Below, one piece after another: positions 19,434-29,300 of a stretch of 32,788 nt of DNA. Source of the stretch: Thermomonospora catenispora (GTDB lineage: Bacteria; Actinomycetota; Actinomycetes; Streptosporangiales; Streptosporangiaceae); contig NZ_RRYT01000012.1 in NCBI RefSeq assembly GCF_006363815.1, positions 114,934 to 147,721 of the forward strand. Direction: 5' to 3'. Made by a program: the position numbers and the translations under genes. Every line of letters begins with the position of its first letter. The stretch's first letter is position 1. The notes under the pieces are model-generated. The model was not told the origin of the DNA. It saw only the letters and a list, made by a program, of their open reading frames with translations, and did not search any database.

Positions 19434-20395
19434 ACGCCCGGGTCGTCGCGGTCGTCGTCACCCATGACCGGCGGGAGCTGCTGGCCGAATCGCTGACCGC
19501 GATCATCGAGCAGACCCGGCCCCCGGACCTGATCATCGTGGTGGACAACGCCTCCACCGACGGCACCCGGCAGATGGTCCGCGAGCGGTTCCCCCAGGTG
19601 GAGCTGCTGGCGCTGGGCGCCAACACCGGAGGGGCGGGCGGTTTCGCGGCGGGCATGGCGCTGGCGCTGGAACGCGACGCCGAGCGGATCTGGCTGATGG
19701 ACGACGACACCGTCCCCAAGCCGGGCGCGCTGGAGGCGCTGCTGGCCGCCGCGGACGGCGCCGCGCTGGTGGCCAGCCGGGTGATCTGGACCGACGGCCG
19801 GCCGCACCCGATGAACACCCCGCGTCCCAAGCCCGGCGCCACCCCCGCCGAACGGGCCGCCGCCCACCGCGTGGGCTGCATCCCCATCCGGTCGGCGTCG
19901 TTCGTGTCGGTGCTGGTGGACGCGGCGGCGGTCCGGGAGTGCGGGCTGCCGATCGCCGACTACTTCCTGTGGAACGACGACTTCGAGTTCACCACCCGGC
20001 TGCTGCGCGGCCGGATCGGGCTGCTGTGCCCGGCCAGCGTGGTCGTCCACAAGACCAGGACCTACGGCGACATCGACGTCGATCCGGGTCCGCGGTTCTT
20101 CTACGAGGTCCGCAACAAGATCTGGCTGTTCACCCGCAGCCCCGGCCTGGAACCGAAGGAGCGCGCCCTGTACGCCGGCGCGACGGCCCGGCGCTGGGCC
20201 CGCGCCCTCGCCAGATCCCCCGACCGCGCCCGGCTCGGCCGGGCCCTGCGCCGCGGCCTGGTGGCGGGCCTGACCACCCGGCCCCGTCCGACCGAGGAGT
20301 TCCTCCGCAGGCTCCCCGTCGACGAACACGCCAAGGGGCAAGAGGAGTCATCACGGGTGACGCCGACGTCCTCGCACGATTCCCCGCCCGATTGA
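19430..20395 (+). CDS. GlfT1-like family 2 glycosyltransferase
   Basis: 321 aa GT-A fold enzyme. It shows VVVTHDRRELL, VVDNASTDGT, NTGGAGGFAAGM, the metal-binding DDD at 91-93, YFLWNDDFEFTTRL and GPRFFYEVRNKIWLF. This order and the GGAGGF and RFFY.VRN motifs match mycobacterial GlfT1 (Rv3782), which adds the first galactofuranose residues to the rhamnose-containing linker. The GlfT1 role is likely but not proven; related rhamnosyl- or galactosyltransferases share the motifs. The GTG start overlaps the sulfotransferase stop (GTGA). The C-terminus is basic, consistent with membrane association, and ends in a low-complexity tail. Confidence 0.88.
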   Translation: MNARVVAVVVTHDRRELLAESLTAIIEQTRPPDLIIVVDNASTDGTRQMVRERFPQVELLALGANTGGAGGFAAGMALALERDAERIWLMDDDTVPKPGALEALLAAADGAALVASRVIWTDGRPHPMNTPRPKPGATPAERAAAHRVGCIPIRSASFVSVLVDAAAVRECGLPIADYFLWNDDFEFTTRLLRGRIGLLCPASVVVHKTRTYGDIDVDPGPRFFYEVRNKIWLFTRSPGLEPKERALYAGATARRWARALARSPDRARLGRALRRGLVAGLTTRPRPTEEFLRRLPVDEHAKGQEESSRVTPTSSHDSPPD

Positions 20396-20425
20396 CCCCC
20401 ATCCCCTCATCCGACGGCGGCAGGC

Positions 20426-23400
20426 ATGAGCCAGGCGAACTCCTCCCACCCCGGATCCGACGCGCCGGCCCCCTCGGCGCCCCGGCCCCGCCCGGCCATG
20501 ACGGCGGCGACCCTCCTCGCGGGGGTCGCGGGACTGCTGTGCGCGCTGGCGCTGCCCTTCGCACCGGTGCTGGTCACCCAGGCGACGGTGACCTGGCCGC
20601 CCGCGGGCGAGGCGCCCCGCTCCACGACGGCGTTCTTCGTGCCGTACGAGCCGGCGGAGATGCGCCTGCGGGTGCCCTGCCGCGTCCTCCGGCAGAGGCC
20701 GGCCGCCGAGGAACGGACGACCGTCTTCGCCACCGGCGGTGAGGAGTCCGTTCGGGCCGGGCGCGCCCTGGTGCTGGAGACCGAACGCGGCCTGCTGCGG
20801 ATCCACCTGAACGGACGCCTGGTCACCGCCGTCGCCCCGTCCCCCGCCGGCTGCGACGTCGCGGTGGACGCCACCGCCGACGCCACCACCGTCACGGTGG
20901 GGTCCGCGCCGCCCATCCGGCTCGCCGGGCAGGTGCCGCAGATCCACGCGTTCGTCACCCGGCTGCCTCCCGAGCAGGCGCGCGGCATCACCGTCACCGC
21001 CCGCGCCCGCAACTGGTTCGAGGCCTCCCCGACCGGCCTCAAGCAGGCGCTGATCGCCGGGCAGGCGCTGCTGGCCGCCGCTTCCCTGGCGCTGCTGTGG
21101 CGGGCGGGACGACGGGCCGCCCCGGCGGTCCCGGAACACGCCCGCCGTGCCCGCCGGCCCCGCCGGGCACGGCGGGCACGGCGGGCACGGCGGGCGACGG
21201 CGATCGCCGCGGCGGACGCGGCCGTCGTCGGCGTGCTGGGGGCGTGGGCGGTCATCGGGCCGATGACCGCCGACGACGGCTACGCGATGATGACCATCCG
21301 CAACGCCGTGCACAGCGGGGACATCGGCAACTACTACCACTGGTACAACGCCTCCGAGGCGCCGTTCACGCTGTGGCAGCGGATCATCGGGCTGATCGCG
21401 CCGGTGAGCCTGGCGCCGGTGTGGCTGCGGCTGCCCAGCGTCCTCGCCGGGGCGCTCACCTGGCTCCTGGTCCACCGCGGGCTGGTGCGCGAGCTGCTGC
21501 CCCGGCATGCGGGCCGCCCGTCGGTGGCGCTGCTCACGGCGGTGCTCTTCCTGGCCTGGTGGCTGCCGTTCGGGCTGGGCATCCGCCCCGAGCCGATGGT
21601 CGCGCTGTGCGTCACCGCGACGTTCGCGTTCCTGCTGCGGGGCGTCCGTCCCGGCGCGGGCGTCCGCGGGCTGCCGTGGCTGGGGGCGGCGGCGCTGGCG
21701 GCCGGGCTGGGTCTGAGCGTCACCCCGTCGGGGATCTTGGTCTTCGCGCCCGTCCTGGTGCTGCTGCCGCGCATCCGGCGGACCCTGCGGGCGGGGCTGC
21801 CGGCGGGGGCGTGGGCGGCACTGGCCGGGCGGATCGCCGCCCTCGCCGCGGCGGCCTCCGCCGGGCTCACCGCCATGTTCTGGGCGCAGAGCCTGCGCGG
21901 CACGCTCAAGGCCACCGAGGTCCATGACGAGATCGGCCCCAGCCACGCCTGGCACGAGGAGCTGATCCGGTACCAGTACCTGCTCGGCGAGGGCGCCATG
22001 GGCGGCGCCGCCAAGCGGGTCGCGGTGCTGGTGACGCTGGCGCTCCTGATCACCATGGTCGCCCTGGTCGCCCGGCACGTCCGCGCCGTCGCCGGGCTGC
22101 GGCTCGTCCACCTGCCCACCGCGGTCACGGCGGCGGCGTTCCTGCTGCTGTGCCTGACCCCCTCCAAGTGGTCGCACCACTTCGGCGCGTTGGCGGGCGT
22201 GGGCTCGGCGTTCGCGACGGTCGCGACGGTCGCCGTGGTCCTGGCGGTCCGCCGGAACGCCGATCGGGGCACCGCCGTCATCGCCATGGCGGGCGGCGGC
22301 CTGGTCGCACTGGCCGCCGCCCTGGCGTTCTCCGGGCCCAACCGCTGGTGGCCGTGGAGCGAGTACCAGCTGCCGTGGGCGGGCAGGCGGATAACGCCGC
22401 TGGGGCTGCCGTTGTCCAGCCCGCTGCTGTGGGCGGCGGTAGCGCTGGCGGCCGCGGGCGTGTGGGCGGCGGTGCACCGCGCCGCCGATCCGCGGGCCCG
22501 CGGACGGGCGGCGCTGGCGGCCTCGCCGGCGCTGCTGGCCGTGCTCGCCTCGGCCGCATCGGTCGCGGCGATGCTGGTGAGCTTCGCGGTGGCGCCCTTC
22601 CGCGACCCGGCCTCCTACACCCTGGGCCGGCAGAACATCGGGCATCTGACCGGCTCCGACTGCGGACTGCCCGACAGGGTCGAGGTGCTGCCGGACGTGC
22701 CCGGCGGGGTGCTCGACCCGTTGGACGCCGCCGAGGCGCGGAAGGCCGAGCCCGCCGACCGGACGGGGTTCGCGGCGCAGGCGGGCTTCCCCGGGCAGGT
22801 CTCCCCCACGCCCCCCGTCGGAGAGGGGCCGCACCGGTTCGTGTGGGGGAGCTTCCTCCCCGGCGAACGCGGCGGCGATCTGGTCACCGGGCGGTTCACC
22901 AGCCCGTGGTTCCGGCTCCCGGCGCTGCGGCCCGGCCAGGAGCTGGCCCTGTCGGTCGCCGGCGAGGTCACCGGCGGCAACCGGCTGGTCCTGGAGTTCG
23001 GTCGGGCGGGGACGGACGCGCCGGTGGCGGCCCGGACGCCGACCGTCCCCGCCGGCGACCGGTGGCGGACCGCGGCGCTGCCGGCGTCGGCCGTGCCGGC
23101 CGGGAGCGACCGGGTCCGGGTGCGGGCCGTGGACGGCTCCACCGGGTTCGGCGGCTGGTTGGCGTTCAGCGGCCCCCGGATCCGGGAGGCGGTGAGGCTG
23201 TCGGACTTCCTGACCCGGCGTCCGGGCCCCCGGCTGGTCGCCTGGGAGATGGCCTTCACCACGCCCTGCGTGACCGACTTCCCCCCCGTGGCGCACGGCC
23301 TGGCCACCGCGCCCACGACCCTGATCCAGGTCCCCCAGACGCTGAACGCCGGGATCATCTTCAACGCCCGCATGGGCGGCAGCCTCTACGGCGCGCGTCT

Positions 23401-23554
23401 CACCGGCCGGTTCTCGGAGGTGCCGAGCCGGCTCGTGGGGCGTCCCGGCAAGGCGTGGGGGCGTCTGGTGCTCATCGACTATCCGTTCGCGCGCGACGCC
23501 TACGACGTCGCGCTGCGCACGGTCCGGCTCAACGGCTGGGAGGGCGACCGGTAG
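20426..23554 (+). CDS. Emb-family arabinosyltransferase
   Basis: 1042 aa, comparable to EmbA/B/C (about 1,070-1,100). These GT-C enzymes use decaprenyl-phosphoryl-arabinose to add arabinofuranose outside the membrane. The first helix and periplasmic jelly-roll region match the family (LPFAPVLVTQATVTWPP...VPC). The catalytic acidic motif TADDGYAMM has D283-D284. NYYHWYNASEAPF and LPSVLAGALTWLL follow as in Emb proteins, then many membrane helices to about residue 720. The C-terminal carbohydrate-binding domain is recognisable (SPWFRLPALRPGQELALSVAG; GGWLAFSGPRI; WEMAFTTPC; YGARLTGRF). A cytoplasmic Arg/Ala-rich loop (about 238-258) is unusual. The start is ATG 20426, 30 bases after the preceding stop; a later in-frame ATG is also possible. 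The actual sugar donor could be a different prenyl-phospho sugar. Confidence 0.9.
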   Translation: MSQANSSHPGSDAPAPSAPRPRPAMTAATLLAGVAGLLCALALPFAPVLVTQATVTWPPAGEAPRSTTAFFVPYEPAEMRLRVPCRVLRQRPAAEERTTVFATGGEESVRAGRALVLETERGLLRIHLNGRLVTAVAPSPAGCDVAVDATADATTVTVGSAPPIRLAGQVPQIHAFVTRLPPEQARGITVTARARNWFEASPTGLKQALIAGQALLAAASLALLWRAGRRAAPAVPEHARRARRPRRARRARRARRATAIAAADAAVVGVLGAWAVIGPMTADDGYAMMTIRNAVHSGDIGNYYHWYNASEAPFTLWQRIIGLIAPVSLAPVWLRLPSVLAGALTWLLVHRGLVRELLPRHAGRPSVALLTAVLFLAWWLPFGLGIRPEPMVALCVTATFAFLLRGVRPGAGVRGLPWLGAAALAAGLGLSVTPSGILVFAPVLVLLPRIRRTLRAGLPAGAWAALAGRIAALAAAASAGLTAMFWAQSLRGTLKATEVHDEIGPSHAWHEELIRYQYLLGEGAMGGAAKRVAVLVTLALLITMVALVARHVRAVAGLRLVHLPTAVTAAAFLLLCLTPSKWSHHFGALAGVGSAFATVATVAVVLAVRRNADRGTAVIAMAGGGLVALAAALAFSGPNRWWPWSEYQLPWAGRRITPLGLPLSSPLLWAAVALAAAGVWAAVHRAADPRARGRAALAASPALLAVLASAASVAAMLVSFAVAPFRDPASYTLGRQNIGHLTGSDCGLPDRVEVLPDVPGGVLDPLDAAEARKAEPADRTGFAAQAGFPGQVSPTPPVGEGPHRFVWGSFLPGERGGDLVTGRFTSPWFRLPALRPGQELALSVAGEVTGGNRLVLEFGRAGTDAPVAARTPTVPAGDRWRTAALPASAVPAGSDRVRVRAVDGSTGFGGWLAFSGPRIREAVRLSDFLTRRPGPRLVAWEMAFTTPCVTDFPPVAHGLATAPTTLIQVPQTLNAGIIFNARMGGSLYGARLTGRFSEVPSRLVGRPGKAWGRLVLIDYPFARDAYDVALRTVRLNGWEGDR
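21165..21195 (+). repeat. 9-bp tandem repeat inside the Emb-like gene
   Basis: About 3.4 copies of GGGCACGGC encode the ARR repeats of a cytoplasmic loop. The segment 21141-21157 is nearly complementary, so the mRNA can form a strong hairpin here. Confidence 0.75.
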
Positions 23555-23584
23555 TCCTTTCCGACGACCGCTAGCGAGGTTCCC

Positions 23585-24577
23585 ATGACAGCGACCGAGG
23601 TCCCCGCGACCGGCGCCGGGCGGGCGCCGAAGAAGACGATTTCCTACGCGCTGCCGGTCTACAACGAGGCGGGCTGCCTCCGGCTGTTCCATCAGCGGCT
23701 GGTCGAGGCGACCGACGCGCGACCGGAGTACGACTACGAGTTCGTGTACGTCAACGACGGGTCACGGGACGGGTCCCTGGAGATCCTGCGCGAGCTGGCG
23801 TCGGCCGACCCGCGGATCCGGATCGTGGACTTCGCCCGCAACTACGGCCATCAGATCGCCATCACCGCGGGAATCGACCACGCCACCGGGGACGCGGTCA
23901 TCGTGATGGACACCGACCTGCAGGACCCCCCGGCGGTGAGCATGGAGCTGGTGGACGCCTGGGAGCGGGGCGCCGACGTCGCCTACGCCCAGCGCCGGAC
24001 CCGCAAGGACACCCCCTTCAAGCGGTTCACCGCCCATGCGTACTACCGGCTGCTGCGCCGGCTGGCCGAGGTGGACATCCCCGTGGACGCCGGGGACTTC
24101 CGGCTGCTGGACCGCAAGGTGGCCGACGAGCTGAGCCGGTACCGCGAGCGCAACCGGTTCCTGCGGGGGATCATCGCCTCGATGGGGTTCACCCAGGTCG
24201 CCGTGCCGTTCGACCGGGACGAGCGGGCGGCGGGCGAGACGAACTACTCGCTGGGCAAGATGCTGCGGCTGGCGGTCGACGGGGTGACCGGGTTCTCCAC
24301 GGCCCCGCTGAAGGCGATCACCCGGCTGGGCTTCGTGACCGTGGCGCTGTCGATCCTCGGCATCGTCTACGCCCTGGTGCTGCGGATCTTCTTCCCGGAG
24401 ATCTCGGTCTCCGGGTGGACCCTGCTGATGATCAGCATCCTGTTCCTGGGCGGGGTGCAGATGCTCTCCCTGGGGGTGATCGGCTCCTACGTCGGCCGGA
24501 TCTATCAAGAGGTGCAGAACCGGCCCCTCTACATCGTTCGGGAGATCGTCCAGCATGACGCGCGCGAGACCGCCTGA
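23585..24577 (+). CDS. Polyprenyl-phosphate glycosyltransferase (GtrB/DPM1-like)
   Basis: 330 aa GT2 enzyme that makes a polyprenyl-phosphate-linked sugar. The catalytic core shows ALPVYNEAGCL, VNDGSRDGSLEIL, RNYGHQIAITAGIDHA and the metal-binding DTDLQDPP at 109-116. DAGDFRLLDRKV and ERNRFLRGIIASMGF follow. Two C-terminal membrane helices (GFVTVALSILGIVYALVLRIFF and LLMISILFLGGVQMLSLGVIGSYV) are diagnostic of the GtrB/ArnC group. It follows the Emb-like gene by 30 bases and overlaps the GtrA gene by 23, so it probably supplies a lipid-sugar donor that GtrA flips. The sugar is unknown. Confidence 0.92.
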   Translation: MTATEVPATGAGRAPKKTISYALPVYNEAGCLRLFHQRLVEATDARPEYDYEFVYVNDGSRDGSLEILRELASADPRIRIVDFARNYGHQIAITAGIDHATGDAVIVMDTDLQDPPAVSMELVDAWERGADVAYAQRRTRKDTPFKRFTAHAYYRLLRRLAEVDIPVDAGDFRLLDRKVADELSRYRERNRFLRGIIASMGFTQVAVPFDRDERAAGETNYSLGKMLRLAVDGVTGFSTAPLKAITRLGFVTVALSILGIVYALVLRIFFPEISVSGWTLLMISILFLGGVQMLSLGVIGSYVGRIYQEVQNRPLYIVREIVQHDARETA

Positions 24578-24986
24578 GGCGCCCGCGGCCCCGGCCGCCT
24601 CCGCCGGGCCGCGGGAGGGATACCGGCAGTTCGCCCTGTACACGGTCATCGGCGGATCGGGCGTGCTGCTGGACCTGGCGCTGTTCGCCGTGCTGTTCAA
24701 CGTGGCCGGCCTGGACGAGCAGGCGGCCAACCTGCTCGGCATCAGCGCCGGGATCACCAACAACTTCGTGTGGAACTCGCTGTTCACCTTCCGCCGGACC
24801 GACCGGCCGCTGGTCAGGTTCGCCCGGTTCTACCTGGTGGGGCTGAGCGGGCTGGCGCTGACCGCGGCGCTGCTGTGGCTGCTGTCGGACGTGCTGGGGA
24901 TCGACGCCAATCTCGTCAAGCTCGTCTCGCTGCCGCTGGTGCTGGCGCTGCAGTTCTGGCTCAACAAGAAATGGAGTTTCCGATGA
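24555..24986 (+). CDS. GtrA family membrane protein (lipid-linked sugar flippase-like)
   Basis: 143 aa. After a Pro/Ala-rich N-terminus come four membrane helices: FALYTVIGGSGVLLDLALFAVLF, ANLLGISAGITNNFVWN, FYLVGLSGLALTAALLWLL and LVKLVSLPLVLALQFWLNKKWSF. NNFVWNSLFTFRR and the end FWLNKKWSFR are family hallmarks. GtrA proteins are associated with moving or handling prenyl-phosphate sugars; mycobacterial Rv3789 is the arabinan-pathway member. The gene overlaps the GtrB-like gene upstream and the flavoprotein gene downstream (ATGA), making a three-gene coupled unit. Confidence 0.92.
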   Translation: MTRARPPEAPAAPAASAGPREGYRQFALYTVIGGSGVLLDLALFAVLFNVAGLDEQAANLLGISAGITNNFVWNSLFTFRRTDRPLVRFARFYLVGLSGLALTAALLWLLSDVLGIDANLVKLVSLPLVLALQFWLNKKWSFR

Positions 24987-26269
24987 GGGTCGGCATCGTC
25001 GGCGCCGGGGCCACCGGGCTGACCGCCGGGTTCGAGCTGGTCAAGGACGGCCATGAGGTGACCCTGCTGGAGGCCGAGCCGGAGCTGGGCGGGCTGGCGG
25101 CCTCGATCTCGGTGGGCGGCACCCCGCTGGAGCGCTACTACCACCACGTCTTCGCCGGCGACACGGCGATGATCTCCCTGATCGAGGAGCTGGGGCTGGG
25201 TCCCCGGCTGCGCTTCCACAGCCCGACCACCGGCATCTTCTACGACGGGAGGCTGCACGACTTCACCTCCCCGCTGCAGATGCTGCGGTTCACGCCGATC
25301 CCGCTGCTGGACCGGCTGCGGTTCGGGATGTCCTCGGTGCTGCTGAAGCTGATCCGCGACGGGGAGCGGCTGGGCGACCGGCGGGCGATCGAGTGGACCC
25401 GGCGCTGGGCGGGCCGACGCGCCAGCGAGGTGATCTGGGAGCCGCTGCTGGCCGGGAAGTTCGGCGACCGCGCCGACGAGGTGTCGATGGCGTGGCTGTG
25501 GGCGCGGGTGAACTGCCGCACCTTCAAGCTCGGCTACGTGGACGGGGGTTTCGACCAGGTCTACACGCGGCTGGCGGAGCGGATCTCGGCCGCCGGCGGG
25601 AAGATCGAGCTCGGCGCGCGGGTGGACGGCATCCGCCAGGCGGACCCCGCCGGCCCGGTGGAGGTCACCACCCGGGAGGGGACCCGCTACTCCTTCGACC
25701 GGGTGCTGGCCACCGTCCCGCAGTCCACGTTCGCCAAGGCGATCGGCGCCGAACCCGACGACCCGCTGTGGGCCGCGGGGTATCTGGGGGCGACCTGCTT
25801 CATCCTGGAGCTGGACCGCAGCGTCATCCCCTACTACTGGCTGAACGTCAACGACCCCGATTTCCCGTTCCTGGCGGTCGTGGAGCACACGCGGATGATC
25901 CCGCCGAGCGAGTACGGCGGCCGCCACATCCTGTACGTGGGCAACTATGTGCCGCGCGACGACTGGCGTTACACCACCGCGCCGGAACGGCTGCTGGAGA
26001 GGTTCGCGCCCTATCTGCGCCGGCTCAATCCCGATTTCGAGCTGTCGTGGGTGCGACGGTGGCACTATTCTCGTGCGCCGTTCGCCCAGCCCATCGTCAC
26101 TCCCGGCTATCGGGACCGCATCCCCGCCCACCGGACGCCGCTGCCGGGCGTGGTGCTGGCGACGATGTCCCAGATCTATCCGCAGGACCGTGGACAGAAC
26201 TATGCGGTGCAGATGGCCCGGGACGTCGTCCACAGGTATTTCCGCCGGTCCGGCGGGCGCCCGGACTGA
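24983..26269 (+). CDS. FAD/NAD(P)-dependent oxidoreductase, amine-oxidase fold
   Basis: 428 aa. The N-terminal dinucleotide-binding motif is MRVGIVGAGATGLTAGFEL, with the acidic residue after strand 2 in LLEAEPELGGLAAS. RYYHHVFAGDTAMISLIEELGL and KFGDRADEVSMAWLWAR are typical of the protoporphyrinogen-oxidase/amine-oxidase-like group often annotated in glycan loci; UDP-galactopyranose mutase belongs to the same broad superfamily. The C-terminus has the FAD-contacting pattern (VLATMSQIYPQDRGQNYAVQMARDV). ATG 24983 overlaps the gtrA stop, and the ORF upstream of it is an out-of-phase artefact. The substrate is unknown; coupling to GtrB and GtrA suggests a lipid-linked or nucleotide sugar. Confidence 0.88.
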   Translation: MRVGIVGAGATGLTAGFELVKDGHEVTLLEAEPELGGLAASISVGGTPLERYYHHVFAGDTAMISLIEELGLGPRLRFHSPTTGIFYDGRLHDFTSPLQMLRFTPIPLLDRLRFGMSSVLLKLIRDGERLGDRRAIEWTRRWAGRRASEVIWEPLLAGKFGDRADEVSMAWLWARVNCRTFKLGYVDGGFDQVYTRLAERISAAGGKIELGARVDGIRQADPAGPVEVTTREGTRYSFDRVLATVPQSTFAKAIGAEPDDPLWAAGYLGATCFILELDRSVIPYYWLNVNDPDFPFLAVVEHTRMIPPSEYGGRHILYVGNYVPRDDWRYTTAPERLLERFAPYLRRLNPDFELSWVRRWHYSRAPFAQPIVTPGYRDRIPAHRTPLPGVVLATMSQIYPQDRGQNYAVQMARDVVHRYFRRSGGRPD

Positions 26270-26329
26270 ACGGCGGGAAGCGGCCTCGGGACGAAGGCTC
26301 GACGCGAAGATTCGCCCTCCTCGTCCCGC

Positions 26330-26335
26330 TATGAT
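26330..26335 (+). promoter_or_regulatory. Candidate -10 element upstream of the beta-propeller gene
   Basis: TATGAT lies 57 bases before the GTG at 26393, in the 123-bp gap after the flavoprotein gene. No good -35 is visible at 16-18 bases, so the assignment is tentative. Confidence 0.3.
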
Positions 26336-26392
26336 CCCAGGCGATGGGCCTGCGGCCTGCGGCACCCGACGAACGACAACGGAGAGACGGGC

Positions 26393-29300
26393 GTGACCTC
26401 ACACAGCAATCCCGGGGACGAGCCGCGCGACGACCGGCCCTCGACCGGAGGGGCGAACCAACCCGACGAGCAGGGCTTCGCGGCGGGCCCGCCGCCGGTG
26501 CCGCAGTGGGCCCAGGAGCCCGACCGGCCGCAGGACGCGGTCCCGCCGCCGCCGTCGTACGATCCGGGTGCGCCGCCGCCGTTCGGCACGCCCGCTCCGA
26601 ACCTGCTGCCGGACGCCCCTCCCCCGCCGCCGTTCGCCGGCGAGACCGCACCGCAGCAGCCGCCCGCGGACGGCCCGTCGCCGTTCGGCGCGCCCGGCTC
26701 GTTCCTGCCCCCGGACCCGGCGACGCCGCAGCCTCCGCCGCCCGCGCCGTCGGAGACGCCGGCGGACCTGCCGCCTCCGCCGACGGACCAGACCAGGACG
26801 GACACTCCGGCCCTGTGGGGGGCGCCGCCGCCGGCGCCGGACCAGACGGTGGCGGACATCCCGCCGCCGGCGGACGCGACCGCACCGGACGCTCCGCCAC
26901 CGCAGCAGCCGCCCGCGGACGTGCCGGAGGTCCCGCCGTCCCAGCCGCCCTCGCCGCTGGTCCCGCCCCAGTTCCAGCAGCAGCAGCAGTACGTGCCGCC
27001 GCCGACGCCGCAGCCGCCGGTCCCCCAGCCCCAGCAGCCGCAGCCCCCGGCCCTCCAGCCGGCCGAATCCGAGCTGGGACGCGGCCGCCAGCCGGTGCAG
27101 CAGCCGTACGAGCCGTGGCGGATCGAGCGGCCCGCCCGCCGGGGCCCCAGGATCCCCAAGGGCCTGGTGATCGGACTGGCCGGGGCGACCGGCGTCGCGG
27201 TGGTGGCGGCCGCCGGAGCCTTCGTGCTGTTCGGCGGCGACGGGGAGAACGACCCCACCGCCCAGATCAGCAAGATCGCCGACAAGGAGTTCGCCGGAGC
27301 CGACAACGCCGTGTCCGACGGCCGCACCCAGGTCGTCACCTCGGCCGCCGCCTCGGGCGACACCGTGGTGGCGGTCGGCGCGGAGACCGGCCCCGGGCAC
27401 GCCCGCGGCCAGTTCCTGGTGTCCACCGACGGGGGCCGCACGTTCCGGCCGGGCACCGCCCGCGAGCCCGACGGCGGCGACCCCGCCCCCGGCATGCTGC
27501 CCCAGCAGGTGACCGCCTCCTCCACGGGCTGGGTGGCCCTGGGCAGCCGGCCCGGCGGGGTGGCGTTGTGGACCAGCCAGGACGGCCACACCTGGCAGCG
27601 GCAGCAGCTCGGCCCCTCGTTCGGGCCGAACGACCATGTGACCGCGCTGACCTCCGGGCGGCAGGGCCTGGTGGCGGTCGGCTACACCGGCGCCAAGCCC
27701 GACCGCAGCGACGCCGAGCCGGTGCTGTGGACCAGCCGGGACGGCCGCACCTGGCAGCGTCAGGACGCCCGCGCGCTGAAGTTCAACGACGAGGGCGGCG
27801 CCCTGCACCTGACCCATGTGGCCACCGACGGCAAGACCACGCTCGTCCAGGGCGTCATCCTCAAGAAGGCCGGCGGCAGGCTCCAGCCCGGCCGCCGGGT
27901 CTGGCGTTCCGACGACTGGCGCACGTGGGAGCCGGGCAAGGTCCCCGTCCCCAAGGGCAACGCCGGCATGCTGATCGGCGGCGGCCCCACCGGCCTGCTG
28001 GTCGCCCGCGACGTCCGCCGCGGCGGGCAGACCTACGCGCAGGTGTACCGGTACGACGACGGCAAGTGGCGGGAGGCCGGCCGGATCCAGACGCCCGGGC
28101 AGACCCGGGTGCTGAGGATGCTGGCCGGCGAGCAGGGCCACGTGGCGGTGGTCGGCACCCAGCAGCAGGGCATGGTGCTGCAGTCCAGCGGCGACGGGGA
28201 GAGCTGGCGCGACGTCGGCACCCTGCCGTTGGACACGATCACGCAGGTGCTGGGCGGCACGGTCACCTCCCGGCAGACCGTCGTCACCGGCGCCAAGACC
28301 ATGGGCGAGGACGTCGACGCGGTGATCGCCGTCCGCGACGCCCAGGGCGGGGAGGTCTCCGTCGACCTGTCCGCCGTGGAGGGGCTGCAGCGGCCCGACC
28401 GGGCGGTGACCGCGGTGACCGTGGCCGGGGACCGGACGGTCGCGGTGGGCGGCGCCGACGGCGACGCCTCGGTGTGGACCTCCGCGGACGGACGGTCCTG
28501 GAAGCGCGCCCAGGGGCAGGGCGCGGTGCTGGCCCGGCGCGGCATCCAGCGGCTGACCGATGTGACCCACGGCGGGCGCGGCTGGCTGGCGGTCGGCTTC
28601 GACAACGGCCAGGGGCGGCGTCCGCTGGTCGTCACCTCCGCCGACGGGAACACCTGGCAGGCCGTCGACGGCGACGAGGCGTTCCGGCCGGGACGGCGGC
28701 CGCTGTCCACCAACGCCGCCGCCGCGGGACCGGGCGGCTATGTGATCGTCGGGGAGGAGGGCTCCTCGGCCGCCGCCTGGTTCTCCGCCGACCTGCGGAC
28801 CTGGGAGCGCGCCAAGGGCGCCGGGGACGAGGACCTGGAGTCCGACGGCGGGATGAGCATGCTGTCGGTCACCGCCGCCGGCAACGGGTTCGTGGCGGTC
28901 GGCTCCCTCAACGACCCCAACGCCGACGGCGGCTCCCCCGTCCGCCCCGCCCTGTGGACCTCCGCGGACGGGCGCACCTGGTCGCTGCAGCGGCCGGAGC
29001 TGCCGCAGGGCTTCCGGGACGGCCGGCTCACCCATGTGCGGGCCAACGGGAACACGCTGGTGGCCTTCGGCGCCGGCACCGGCTCCAACGGCCAGACTCC
29101 GCTGGCGTACGCCTCCGCCGACGGCGGCCGCACCTGGGAGCCGGTCGCCCTGCCGACCGGCGACAAGCCCGCCGCGCCGACCGCGGTGACGGCGACCGAC
29201 AACGGCTTCGCGGCGACCATCGCGAACGGCCGGCCGGGGACGGCGGACGTGGCGCTGTGGACCTCCCGTGACGGCAAGGCCTGGCGGGCCGAGACGGTGG

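Noticed and set aside
21141-21195. Strong GC hairpin considered as a terminator
   Set aside because: It lies inside the Emb-like gene, whose frame is intact and continues with conserved domains.
20351-23692. A 1,113-residue minus-strand frame opposite the Emb-like gene
   Set aside because: Antisense artefact of high GC; Arg/Gly/Gln-rich without recognisable motifs.
24983-26269. The flavoprotein as a second UDP-galactopyranose mutase
   Set aside because: It shares the superfamily fold but lacks the mutase hallmarks seen in glf (GYTAKQW..., [14 protein letters not shown]).
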